Source of the DNA: a virus
DNA length: 49,468 bases
Direction: 5' to 3' (one strand)
Virus record (IMG/VR): IMGVR_UViG_3300025921_000024
Span: 1-49,468 of that record
Shown here piece after piece: positions 19,487 through 25,579 of this stretch. The notes beneath the pieces are model-generated. The model saw only the letters and a program-made list of their open reading frames with translations. It did no database searches and had not been told where the DNA came from. How positions within the stretch are numbered: position 1 is the stretch's first letter; the number at the start of each line of letters is the position of its first letter. Both the position numbers and the translations under genes were made by a program.

Positions 19487-19543
19487 GGGAGAGTAGACCC
19501 ATACGGTGTTCCACTCTCCCAAGTTTACCCGTCTCGGGACGGG
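19487..19543 (-). terminator. Tandem hairpins between two early genes, terminator-like
   Basis: Read leftwards, a CCCGTC...GACGGG stem (19528-19543) is followed by GGGAGAGT...ACTCTCCC (19487-19520) and then ATTCTTTTAG. They lie between the stop of the gene at 19550 and the ATG at 19468, so they may terminate or attenuate transcription into the last gene. Confidence 0.6.
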
Positions 19544-19549
19544 AGAGGA

Positions 19550-19807
19550 TTACTGCTCGACGATGACGTCTTCGCCGGTCTGCACGAATGCAGCGGGCTC
19601 ATCAGAAGGCACGAACTTGCCAGTCACCGGGTCGATATAGCCAGTGTTGATGACGGTCTCTTTGATCTCGAAGCCAGTATTCTCAGTCATGTTGTTTTCC
19701 TTTTTATTATGACCTAATTCAATTAATTCAAAGAAGTCTTTCAGACTGTGTGTCTGACACCACTCAGGTAAACTAATGCCGGGGTGGTTGTCTGATCCTG
19801 TTGGCAT
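19550..19807 (-). CDS. Small acidic hypothetical protein
   Basis: The longest reading gives 85 residues from ATG 19807. An internal ATG at 19690 with AAAAAGGA seven bases upstream would give a 46-residue protein starting MTENTGFEIKETV. The C-terminal part (TGYIDPVTGKFVPSDEPA...) is acidic and looks like a small beta-rich protein. The N-terminal extension (SLPEWCQTHSLKDFFELIEL) also looks protein-like and begins with a GGTGA site overlapping the upstream gene. Both starts may be used. No family recognised. Confidence 0.55.
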   Translation of the reverse strand: MPTGSDNHPGISLPEWCQTHSLKDFFELIELGHNKKENNMTENTGFEIKETVINTGYIDPVTGKFVPSDEPAAFVQTGEDVIVEQ

Positions 19808-20009
19808 GTCTAGTCACCAGTTTGACGGGAACTTTGTCTAAAGAACCAGTTCTATGAAAGCCGATATGATCTAATTCCATACCTTTAGGAAGATGCTTTA
19901 CTTTGTGTTTCTTTTTGTATTGACGTTCTCGCTTGTTTCTAGCCTCCCGTCTTTTAACCTGAGCAGGAGTATTTTCCCACGCAGTTTCTTTTGGATAATT
20001 ATGCGCCAC
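19773..20009 (-). CDS. Small basic HNH-like / DNA-binding protein
   Basis: This 78-residue, strongly basic protein has a Lys/Arg-rich helix (KRREARNKRERQYKKKHK) followed by KGMELDHIGFHRTGSL and a NRIRQPPRH tail. The LDHIG...RHANR pattern resembles the DH and N-x-R parts of minimal HNH-type phage proteins, but the usual Cys pairs are absent, so nuclease activity is uncertain. It belongs to a run of very small overlapping genes. The N-terminal half resembles that of the neighbouring protein at 19999-20139, suggesting local duplication. Its start overlaps the upstream gene by 11 bases. Confidence 0.6.
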   Translation of the reverse strand: MAHNYPKETAWENTPAQVKRREARNKRERQYKKKHKVKHLPKGMELDHIGFHRTGSLDKVPVKLVTRHANRIRQPPRH

Positions 20010-20139
20010 TCTTTTTCTTAATCCGATTTAAACGATTACGCTCTGCACGTAATTTCTTTTGTTTAGGAGTACCATGGTAACTATCGTATTCTTTACGATA
20101 GTTTCTCTTTACCTTCTTCGATGTGAAGGTAGACTTCAT
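19999..20139 (-). CDS. Very small basic protein, paralogue-like of its neighbour
   Basis: The 46-residue product from ATG 20139 contains NYRKEYDSYHGTPKQKKLRA and ends RNRLNRIKKKSGA. This is the common N-terminal half of small phage HNH-like proteins, here without the DH part. An ATG at 20187 would add an unconvincing hydrophobic leader. It overlaps the genes on both sides. The charge suggests nucleic-acid binding. The start codon is uncertain. Confidence 0.5.
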   Translation of the reverse strand: MKSTFTSKKVKRNYRKEYDSYHGTPKQKKLRAERNRLNRIKKKSGA

Positions 20140-20254
20140 CAGGGAAATAAGGATTTTCTGTAAATGAATATAAATGCTGATTATCATTTATTAATGACGT
20201 AGCGTGTAAGTAACTATCCAAGACATCAATAACTTGTTTCTTGTTGATTGTCAA
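20093..20254 (-). CDS. Small hypothetical acidic protein
   Basis: The reading ending at 20093 encodes KKQVIDVLDSYLHATSLIND followed by an acidic tail with FPDEVYLHIEEGKEKL. The 53-residue form from TTG 20254 is preferred. An ATG at 20329 would give 78 residues, but its first third overlaps a better-supported coiled-coil gene in another frame and looks like out-of-frame sequence. It overlaps both neighbours. No domain is recognised, and the start is uncertain. Confidence 0.45.
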   Translation of the reverse strand: MTINKKQVIDVLDSYLHATSLINDNQHLYSFTENPYFPDEVYLHIEEGKEKLS

Positions 20255-20396
20255 GGACTTGCAATTGCCTGAGAGCTTCTTTGGTTTCTTGGAGTTCTTG
20301 GGCAAGCCTGCTTTGGACGAGTTCTTCATGTTCTTGCTTCGTCTTATATTTCTTGTTTAGCCGACGACGTTCGGCTTTATTCTTAGGATGGTTCAT
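20226..20396 (-). CDS. Small coiled-coil protein (56 aa)
   Basis: ATG 20396 opens a 56-residue frame. A basic N-terminus (MNHPKNKAERRRLNKKYK) is followed by a clear heptad-like Glu/Gln/Leu helix, LVQSRLAQELQETKEALRQL. The start lies within the last codons of the upstream gene (13-base overlap), typical of this dense cluster. Composition is far more protein-like than in the alternative frame over the same bases. The role is unknown; a basic head plus coiled coil would suit a small dimeric nucleic-acid or protein adaptor. Confidence 0.55.
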   Translation of the reverse strand: MNHPKNKAERRRLNKKYKTKQEHEELVQSRLAQELQETKEALRQLQVLDNQQETSY

Positions 20397-20535
20397 CGAA
20401 ATCTAATGGTTGAATGTCTGGTAAATCTACAAAGCCTTCTTCGACTAAGAACTCTAAACAATCCTCAGGTGTCTTGTCGTTTAATTCTAGGATGTCCTCA
20501 AGACTATAAGTCTCAAGGATGGTGGAGTAACTAAT
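20383..20535 (-). CDS. Small conserved-looking phage protein with apparent non-AUG start
   Basis: This frame encodes ISYSTILETYSLEDILELND followed by an acidic helix-turn segment (KTPEDCLEFLVEEG) and ends DFDEPS. The pattern STILETYSLEDILELN looks like a conserved small protein of T7-like phages. No ATG, GTG or TTG exists between the upstream in-frame stop (20548-20550) and the coding part. The best candidate is ATT at 20535-20533, fused to the previous gene's stop as ATTAG, so initiation could be coupled to termination. ATT 20541 and ATC 20538 are alternatives, the latter about seven bases after an AGGA. Confidence 0.5.
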   Translation of the reverse strand: MSYSTILETYSLEDILELNDKTPEDCLEFLVEEGFVDLPDIQPLDFDEPS

Positions 20536-20635
20536 GATAATACAATCCTACGAACATCAGAGCAACGAACATACTGATTGCTCCTGAGCAGAACCACAGG
20601 AAGTTAATTAGGACGTTTCTTTCGTCTTCTGACAT
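20531..20635 (-). CDS. Single-TM small membrane protein (34 aa)
   Basis: ATG 20635 starts a 34-residue product with a charged cytoplasmic N-terminus (MSEDERN) and one long hydrophobic helix (VLINFLWFCSGAISMFVALM). It overlaps the end of the endonuclease VII gene by 32 bases and ends at the start of the next small gene (ATTAG). Its ribosome-binding site is weak (AAGAAG), suggesting coupling to the upstream gene. The function is unknown. Confidence 0.5.
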   Translation of the reverse strand: MSEDERNVLINFLWFCSGAISMFVALMFVGLYYH

Positions 20636-21008
20636 GACGTTTCTTCTTTGGTTTAAGTGGAACTATCCAGCCGGTATATTCTCTATCTAAGTAAGACAAC
20701 GCAGACCGTAGTAAGTCTGTACCCAATCCCTTACGGTACCGTCCAACGACGTATCTATTACAATGGATACAGAGAAGTCCTCTAATTTCTCCGCTGGCGT
20801 GATCGTGATCGATTGCAAGTCTTTTCCGAAAGACAGAAGAATGCCTTCCACAAACTGCGCAGCAGCCTCTCTGTCTATTGTATAAATCAAGATATTGTTC
20901 ATCGGTGATCCCATACTTCTTAAGGAGATGTCTTGCTCTAGAAGATATCTTCGGACCACTGTTCTTCGCAGAACTGCCGGTGTTTAATTGCTTCTTCTTC
21001 AGTGTCAA
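20604..21008 (-). CDS. Endonuclease VII-type HNH nuclease
   Basis: The motif series is CCAVCGRH (Cys49, Cys50, Cys53), LAIDHDHASGEIRGLLC with DHDH at 67-70, and CIHCNR (Cys80, Cys83). This is the recombination endonuclease VII / His-Me zinc-knuckle pattern. Members cut branched DNA or mismatches, and in T7-like phages the analogous job is resolving replication intermediates before packaging. The extreme C-terminus is Lys/Arg-rich, suiting DNA binding. The start is uncertain: TTG 21008 gives 134 residues but overlaps the upstream small gene by 71 bases, and no internal canonical start precedes the domain. It clusters with the exonuclease and polymerase genes. Confidence 0.8.
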   Translation of the reverse strand: MTLKKKQLNTGSSAKNSGPKISSRARHLLKKYGITDEQYLDLYNRQRGCCAVCGRHSSVFRKRLAIDHDHASGEIRGLLCIHCNRYVVGRYRKGLGTDLLRSALSYLDREYTGWIVPLKPKKKRHVRRRKKRPN

Positions 21009-21105
21009 ATCTTCCGTAATCTAACAGTGATACGCGTTGGACATACCATTGTTTATCTTCAGGAAGATAAGGTTGCTGAACTATGTAATCACCTTTTAAT
21101 ACCAT
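20938..21105 (-). CDS. Small hypothetical protein (55 aa)
   Basis: ATG 21105 opens a 55-residue frame, MVLKGDYIVQQPYLPEDKQW, followed by YVQRVSLLDYGRFDTEEEAI and an acidic end. The DTEEEAI...FCEE pattern is typical of small phage proteins that carry an alternating strand and helix. It fills the only gap between the exonuclease and endonuclease VII genes and overlaps the latter. The ribosome-binding site is weak. No function can be assigned. Confidence 0.55.
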   Translation of the reverse strand: MVLKGDYIVQQPYLPEDKQWYVQRVSLLDYGRFDTEEEAIKHRQFCEEQWSEDIF

Positions 21106-21131
21106 TATCTTATCACACTTTTAAGAATTAA

Positions 21132-21980
21132 TCAAGACTTGAAGACTTCAATACCGTCTGGTTTTTTGAAGATGGTAACATAATCAATTGGTTTTCCTTT
21201 GACAATAAAGGTGCGGAGGTTTGGGAAGCAAAAATGTTTGTAGGGGTTGTAAGAAGCTTTCGTATCAAGCTTGATGTTTCCCGTAATTCTTTCCTGCACT
21301 GTTTGGCAAGTGCAACGAGGTGGGCTTTCGCTTGCAACAATTGCTTTATATTCAGTAACTCTTTTCCTGATACTATCGGGCCGTACTCTGTGTTCATGTA
21401 AATACATATGTCCTAGTTGTTTATCAATCGCCCAGATATAGGCGAACTCCTTATTGGTTACTAAAGGGTCATCAAGAGATGCCACAGAATACCCGTCCAA
21501 CTGATCCAGATAGGACCGTAGAAAAATATCCTCTTCAACTTTCCCAGCTTTGAACGTTTCCATACCACGGCTTGCAACAGACTTGACATCCACAATACAG
21601 CCGTCAATGACACAATCACGATGACCTTTGATACCATCAAGCTCGCATTCATCTTGCTCTCCCGTAACCGTATGGCCAGCAGCTTTAGCAAGAGCTATAG
21701 CGAGTTGCTCGATTACATGGCCGTAGTGGAAGATAATTCTGGTTTGTGGTCTGAAGGGCGTTTGTAGGCTTGGTGCACGAACAGATGCCCACAGGGATCG
21801 CGGGCACTTCTCTCCCATTGCCGATAGACGGAGAGCAGGTACAACGTCTCTTGGTCTAAGGCCTTGATGGATTGCACGTCCCAGTTCTCCACAATATCTT
21901 TCAGATTGTAGTTCGTCGAACCACTCTTCGTTGCTGACGACATCGTAGACATCCTTGATTAAAGTTTTAATTGATTTCAT
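21132..21980 (-). CDS. PD-(D/E)XK exonuclease, RecB/Cas4-like
   Basis: This 282-residue protein has the core of a PD-(D/E)XK nuclease: GHVIEQL (Glu91), GHRDCVID with Asp122, then IVDVKS with Asp131 and Lys133, followed by a helix with QLDGYSVAS. Cysteines near the start (Cys30, Cys59) and in the C-terminal third (RCTCQ and a later Cys) might bind a metal cluster, as in Cas4/AddB-like nucleases, but the arrangement is not certain. In this phage it probably replaces T7 gp6 in host DNA breakdown, primer removal or recombination. It is followed by endonuclease VII and preceded by a metallophosphoesterase. Confidence 0.75.
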   Translation of the reverse strand: MKSIKTLIKDVYDVVSNEEWFDELQSERYCGELGRAIHQGLRPRDVVPALRLSAMGEKCPRSLWASVRAPSLQTPFRPQTRIIFHYGHVIEQLAIALAKAAGHTVTGEQDECELDGIKGHRDCVIDGCIVDVKSVASRGMETFKAGKVEEDIFLRSYLDQLDGYSVASLDDPLVTNKEFAYIWAIDKQLGHMYLHEHRVRPDSIRKRVTEYKAIVASESPPRCTCQTVQERITGNIKLDTKASYNPYKHFCFPNLRTFIVKGKPIDYVTIFKKPDGIEVFKS

Positions 21981-21994
21981 AAATATCTCTTAAA

Positions 21995-22016
21995 GGAGGC
22001 CCTTCGGTCAGCCTCC
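21995..22016 (-). terminator. Weak terminator-like hairpin
   Basis: Read leftwards, GGAGGC...GCCTCC (6-bp stem, 10-base loop) is followed by TTTAAGAG. It lies at the 3' end of the metallophosphoesterase gene and before the exonuclease ATG. The T-tract is short, so it may only attenuate. Confidence 0.5.
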
Positions 22017-22544
22017 AATCCTTACTTTGTTAACCTTCTCCTTAATAACATCTATGTTGACAGGGGCATAGTTGGTATGCTCGACACAGACGCAGATGTA
22101 TCTTGGATCAGGTTTACCGAACTTATCGGTAACTAGATTGTTATGGATATGTCCGTGAACACAGACATGACCGTCTCGAAGCTGATCGATCTGAAGAGGA
22201 ATATGGACACAGGTGAAACCTTCGTCCTTAAATCCTCGCCATAGCTCGATCTTCTCGAAGCCTTGCTGAAACCACTGAGCCTTGATCGGATCGTGGTTAC
22301 CCACACAGGCACGCTTCTTCCCATTTAGACGGGATAGAAGATTGGTGATCTTTCCTTGGTTACCTCCGAAGCCCATAGCGACATCACCGAGATGCCATAC
22401 ATGGTCTTGAGGCTTCACTACTTTGTTCCATTCCTCGATCATGAACTCATTCATGAATTCGGCGTCCTTGAATGGACGGCCGCAATACTGAATGATGTTT
22501 TCATGGTAGAAGTGAGTGTCGCTGATGAACCAAATATCAGCCAT
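22008..22544 (-). CDS. Calcineurin-like metallophosphoesterase
   Basis: The 178-residue protein starting at ATG 22544 has the full metal-binding series: SDTH (Asp9, His11), HLGD (Asp54), VGNHD (Asn83, His84), His114 and HGHIH (residues 130-134). These bind two metal ions in phosphoesterases. The start is fixed by AGGAG seven bases upstream; an in-frame ATG at 22739 would add an unrelated stretch overlapping the zinc-ribbon gene. Substrates in phages range from nucleotides to RNA 2',3'-cyclic ends; this one is unknown. It lies in the nuclease cluster. Confidence 0.85.
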   Translation of the reverse strand: MADIWFISDTHFYHENIIQYCGRPFKDAEFMNEFMIEEWNKVVKPQDHVWHLGDVAMGFGGNQGKITNLLSRLNGKKRACVGNHDPIKAQWFQQGFEKIELWRGFKDEGFTCVHIPLQIDQLRDGHVCVHGHIHNNLVTDKFGKPDPRYICVCVEHTNYAPVNIDVIKEKVNKVRIGG

Positions 22545-22773
22545 ATTTGCACTCCTGGATTGATCGACAGTTGCACCGCCCATCGAGGTAAGCACAGTCA
22601 TGCGCAACCAATGGATCATTCCTGTGTCGTGGTTGACACAGAACACAGAGATACTCCCGATCTTTGATATCCACAGGATCGAAGTCCTGTTTGATAATTG
22701 TGTGACACTTGTTGCAGAGAAGTGCTCCTCTGCCGCCATTGAATTTCACAACAGCATATTTGAATGCATACAT
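22537..22773 (-). CDS. Zinc-ribbon small protein
   Basis: This 78-residue protein carries two paired-Cys knuckles, LCNKC (~19-23) and LCVLC (~42-46), about 20 residues apart. A His/Cys-rich tail follows, with HDCAYLDGRCNCRSIQEC. The first four cysteines form a credible zinc ribbon. The tail could bind a second metal. It starts at ATG 22773 with AGGTG close upstream and overlaps the metallophosphoesterase start by 8 bases. Such proteins often contact nucleic acid or RNA polymerase, but nothing specific is visible here. Confidence 0.65.
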   Translation of the reverse strand: MYAFKYAVVKFNGGRGALLCNKCHTIIKQDFDPVDIKDREYLCVLCQPRHRNDPLVAHDCAYLDGRCNCRSIQECKYG

Positions 22774-22776
22774 ATG

Positions 22777-23106
22777 TCACCTAAACAGTACGTGGAGGGC
22801 TGCTGAACACATAAGGACTGCGAGCGGGAATGTCGCTACAAGCAGTGTGCTGATCTGATTGGCAGACCAACCCTCATCCTTCTTGTCCTTCTTTTCTTCC
22901 TTCTTGTTTGCCTTCTCGTAATCAGAAAGCAACTTCTTGAGGTTCTCTGCTCGTTCAATCTCACGATGAATAAAAGCAGTGACATCGATGTCTCGATAGT
23001 CGAAGTCGTTAATGCGGACTTTCTTACGCTTCGGCTTATCTGGCTTCTGCGCCATCTTGGTCACAAATTCCAGAAGAGCCATAGTCTCACCGTAACCTTT
23101 GCTCAT
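22777..23106 (-). CDS. Tail-anchored membrane protein with charged coiled coil
   Basis: This 109-residue protein has a strong ribosome-binding site (AGGAGG before ATG 23106). The N-terminal ~85 residues are highly charged, with a basic KPDKPKRKKVRINDF stretch and a helix ERAENLKKLLSDYEKANKKE. One C-terminal hydrophobic helix (ISTLLVATFPLAVLMCSAAL) anchors it, giving N-in topology. It is the first gene after the 1.8-kb non-coding locus, separated from it by a 9-bp stem-loop (23129-23160). A small tail-anchored protein beside a large structured RNA is a notable arrangement, but a functional link is speculation. Confidence 0.65.
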   Translation of the reverse strand: MSKGYGETMALLEFVTKMAQKPDKPKRKKVRINDFDYRDIDVTAFIHREIERAENLKKLLSDYEKANKKEEKKDKKDEGWSANQISTLLVATFPLAVLMCSAALHVLFR

Positions 23107-23128
23107 GATAACCTCCTGTGGTGGCTCA

Positions 23129-23160
23129 GGAGCGGAGTGTCTTATGTTTCTCTCCGCTCC
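23129..23160 (-). promoter_or_regulatory. 9-bp stem-loop in the leader of the tail-anchored protein gene
   Basis: Read leftwards, GGAGCGGAG pairs with CTCCGCTCC across a 14-base loop. It lies just upstream of the AGGAGG site and separates the non-coding locus from the gene. It could be an RNase III processing site or an end of the structured RNA. Confidence 0.5.
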
Positions 23161-24151
23161 CTGCCCTTCTTATTCTTAAGGGGGTTGAGGGAGTTGACGA
23201 CTGAATTTTAATTGGGGGTGCAGGTTGTGGGGTTGAACATCACGCATGTTGGCCTCGCTTCCTGCTGGTGTGAATTTTAGGACGAAGTATTCCGATCTTG
23301 TTCTGTTCGGTTTGCAGTCATGTCACGACCGCTACTAAGGACTTACTATAGATTGACCCCAATCACACTGCTTCCAGTAGAGTCATAGGGCTCGGACATA
23401 CAACATCGTTGCTTGGTGTTCGTCAAGACCAAACCACAACATCCGGTTGTAGTTCCGCGTTCTACTTAGCCATACCTATAGATGAACCTCTCGGCCCATG
23501 AGGTATACAAGGCAAAGGTAACTGCCGTGTCTTACGATAACCCCGACGTTTAGAACGTCGTCTGCTTGCTCTTTCTGATAAACAATCAGCGAGCCTCACC
23601 TCGGAGGGTTTCTCTATTATCCGTCATAACTGTGTCATAGACCTTGGCTCACCACCAAGAACGGAGCATCGAGGGATACAAGGGTTGATTTCCAGACCCT
23701 GCTGGCTGACTTCTTTATAGACTGGTCTAAGTCCAATCAACGCTTCAAAGCGTGTCTAGACGATGGTCGTCGGATGTCTTTCTCTTCATCGATGCCTGTA
23801 TATCCAGACACATCGATGTACATCCATCCAATCGGAACCTGAGATTGAGTGACTAACAGCGGACCCAACGAGAGGACAGCGATTTCCTCTAACGCACTTC
23901 CGGTTAGACGGTCTATCAGCAGTGGGTGGGCATGATTGAGAGTCATGCTTACCTTAATCCTAACGGTAAGAAATGGTACCGTATCACCATATATCGAGAA
24001 GGAACCGTACTGTTCGGACCTAACTCTCCCTACACCTCGAAACATGAGCATGGTCGCTACGCTGCTTGAGATCGATTGCACTCGATCTACGTACCAGAAG
24101 ACTTGCCATATACTACGGAGACTTAGCCACCGGCCATTATCGTCGATCTTG

Positions 24152-24170
24152 GGTAGGGGTCGAACCTACC
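24152..24170 (-). other. T-arm-like hairpin within the RNA locus
   Basis: Read leftwards, GGTAGG and CCTACC form a 6-bp stem closing the 7-base loop TTCGACC, the consensus of a tRNA T-loop. I could not complete a canonical tRNA around it: the best acceptor partner (GTTCTGG) gives one mismatch, and D-arm and variable loop do not fit. Confidence 0.5.
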
Positions 24171-24215
24171 TTCGTCTCACGCTCGAAGCTCTCAGGTTTC
24201 GTTCACCAGAACACC

Positions 24216-24230
24216 ACGGAATTGAACCGT
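24216..24230 (-). other. Second T-loop-like hairpin within the RNA locus
   Basis: ACGG and CCGT close the 7-base loop TTCAATT. It lies about 50 bases upstream (in the - direction) of the first T-arm-like hairpin. Here too no complete cloverleaf can be drawn. Confidence 0.4.
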
Positions 24231-24945
24231 TATCTCAACAGAGTGGTACTTCGAGACGGCATCTTCAGCTATCCGTCATCATGTTAGTGTTCAGGGCTTG
24301 ACAGGTGTGCCCTACTGGTCAGCTAGGCTATACCTAGGCTGACGGGTTTTCTCGCGGTTCCCCCGAAGGGATCATGAGGAGTACGCACCGTACCCTCAAA
24401 CCATTATTTTAGCATCGAGGGCTAATGAGACCCTTGCGCTCGGACTTCGCTTCAGTCTGTGCATCCCGACTACCGGTCCAGTACTGGTCATCACACTCAC
24501 CGTGATGCTCATTTGTTAACGGGCAGGTCCCGTAGATGAAGCTAATCGGATCACGCGTTGTTAGGGGTTAAGCTTTGAGGCTCGTGACACTAATCCGGTG
24601 CCGTCATAATGCTCTCGCGGATACCCGCTACCGGGCTGCAACCTGCATGCGGTACAATTCTCACCGAAGGTGGAACCTCATGCAAGCTGGGAGCGCTCAA
24701 TCGTGTGGACGGAGAGCGCACACACGCTAGACCTATTCCGGATCAGAGTAGGTAAGCGATTAAAGAATAGAGACCGGCTTTACGAGCACCCGGTCTTGCC
24801 GCAACACGTTCCTTATTTCAGTCTCCCTCCTAACGGGCTAGTGGTAGGGAGACACTGCGTTTGCCCGTAGACATTATTCTACCTAACGCAGGGCGCGGGA
24901 GTAGTAGCACCATATAGTCGCTTTGGACGTTCAGGCGCTAGTAGT

Positions 24946-25425
24946 TTACCAAACAGTTTCTACTTCAGCTTCAGCCTTTGGCCTAGCTGGTCCAGCAGGA
25001 ACGAGGTTCTCTACTGTGACTCCATATAACCGAATGGAATTGCCCCATCGTTCTGAGTTAGGGACTTTATATTTCCTAAGCTCACAAGTCACAGTGACAT
25101 CGCTACCATCCCCGACACGATCATCGATGGGTTTCTTTTCGGCATCACGGACTTTAGGAGGGGTTACCGTCGTTTGAACTCCCTTCTGGAACTCAATCGA
25201 AGTCGGACGGCTGATCTGAAGAAACCAACCATCGTCATCCTTCTTGAAGACATTCTTCAATTGAAGTTCACGAAGACGCTCTAACGACTCATTATCAGGA
25301 TAAAGATTGATACTCCAATTACCAAACCTATTAGGATCGATAAGCTGAGCCCATGTGACTTTACCTTTAAAGCTCACAAGCTCTGTGTCTTTACCTTTAT
25401 CGTATACTCTAGTATCAGCGATCAT
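24946..25425 (-). CDS. Single-stranded DNA-binding protein-like (T7 gp2.5 type)
   Basis: The 159-residue protein opens with MIADTRVYDKGKDTELVSFK and GKVTWAQLIDPNRFGNWSIN, an OB-fold-like start. Later strands follow (VTCELRKYKVPNSERWGNSI, then RLYGVTVENLVP) and a C-terminal tail with several glutamates ending in Trp. An acidic tail with a terminal aromatic residue is the hallmark of T7 gp2.5-type SSBs, which contact the polymerase and helicase through it; here the tail is shorter and less acidic. It follows the DNA polymerase and a 54-residue gene, as expected for the replication cluster. Its start overlaps that small gene by 11 bases. Confidence 0.65.
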   Translation of the reverse strand: MIADTRVYDKGKDTELVSFKGKVTWAQLIDPNRFGNWSINLYPDNESLERLRELQLKNVFKKDDDGWFLQISRPTSIEFQKGVQTTVTPPKVRDAEKKPIDDRVGDGSDVTVTCELRKYKVPNSERWGNSIRLYGVTVENLVPAGPARPKAEAEVETVW

Positions 25426-25579
25426 TATTCTTAAAAATCTCTTCGAGTTCGTCTTGAACAGTTTCCCATTCGATTAAAGCTAAATTGTATCGTTCTTTCA
25501 AATCATCTGAAACAAGATTGCCTTCCGCTTCGTCATCAATAAAAATGTATTGTTCGTTATCAACATACAGTTGGGTCAA
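25415..25579 (-). CDS. Small acidic protein coupled to DNA polymerase
   Basis: A 54-residue frame starts at TTG 25579, overlapping the polymerase stop as TTGA, with GGAG nine bases upstream. The product (TQLYVDNEQYIFIDDEAEGN then an acidic helix LIEWETVQDELEEIFKNN) is strongly acidic and helical. It ends inside the SSB-like gene. The position and the two overlaps argue for a real gene translated with the polymerase. DNA mimicry or a polymerase-accessory role is possible but not shown. Confidence 0.6.
   Translation of the reverse strand: MTQLYVDNEQYIFIDDEAEGNLVSDDLKERYNLALIEWETVQDELEEIFKNNDR

Larger units (their letters stand above)
23161..24945 (-). ncRNA. Candidate giant structured non-coding RNA locus
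   Basis: About 1.8 kb has no convincing gene, in a genome whose other genes overlap. Read leftwards it contains many nested stems: CTGCGTT/AACGCAG (24855-24891) enclosing GTAGA/TCTAC; GTCTCCCT/AGGGAGAC (24821-24853); AGACCGG/CCGGTCT (24771-24796); GCGCTC/GAGCGC (24693-24719); CATCAC/GTGATG (24489-24507); a bulged 10-bp stem at 24318-24343; AGATCGA/TCGATCT (24069-24088); CATCGATG pairs enclosing CTG/CAG (23787-23818); ACGCT/AGCGT (23740-23753); GACT/AGTC enclosing TAGA/TCTA (23708-23733); and CGACGTT/AACGTCG (23544-23560). A CCC(UUCG)GGG hairpin (24361-24370) and two T-loop-like hairpins favour the - strand. It is probably cotranscribed with the flanking - strand genes. Giant RNAs such as GOLLD and ROOL occur in phages, but I cannot match this one to them. 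Boundaries are approximate. Confidence 0.5.

Noticed and set aside
18878-19522. A start at TTG 19522 for the last early gene
   Set aside because: The first 18 codons would lie in a terminator-like hairpin and the codon is not preceded by a good ribosome-binding site.
21100-21130. A promoter (TTGATT, 17 bases, TAAGAT) before the 55-residue gene
   Set aside because: The -10 would lie two bases before the ATG, leaving transcription to start inside the gene.
24100-24300. A pair of tRNA genes on the - strand
   Set aside because: T-arm-like hairpins and partial acceptor pairs exist, but no D-arm, anticodon arm or variable loop fits the normal distances, so I report only tRNA-like elements.
24318-24352. 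A + strand terminator (bulged stem followed by GGGTTTTCT)
   Set aside because: The T-tract starts three bases after the stem and there is no + strand transcript to end; the stem fits better as part of the - strand RNA.
23161-24945. Group II intron or rRNA fragment
   Set aside because: I could not find a domain V-like hairpin or any rRNA core motif; a covariance-model search would be decisive.
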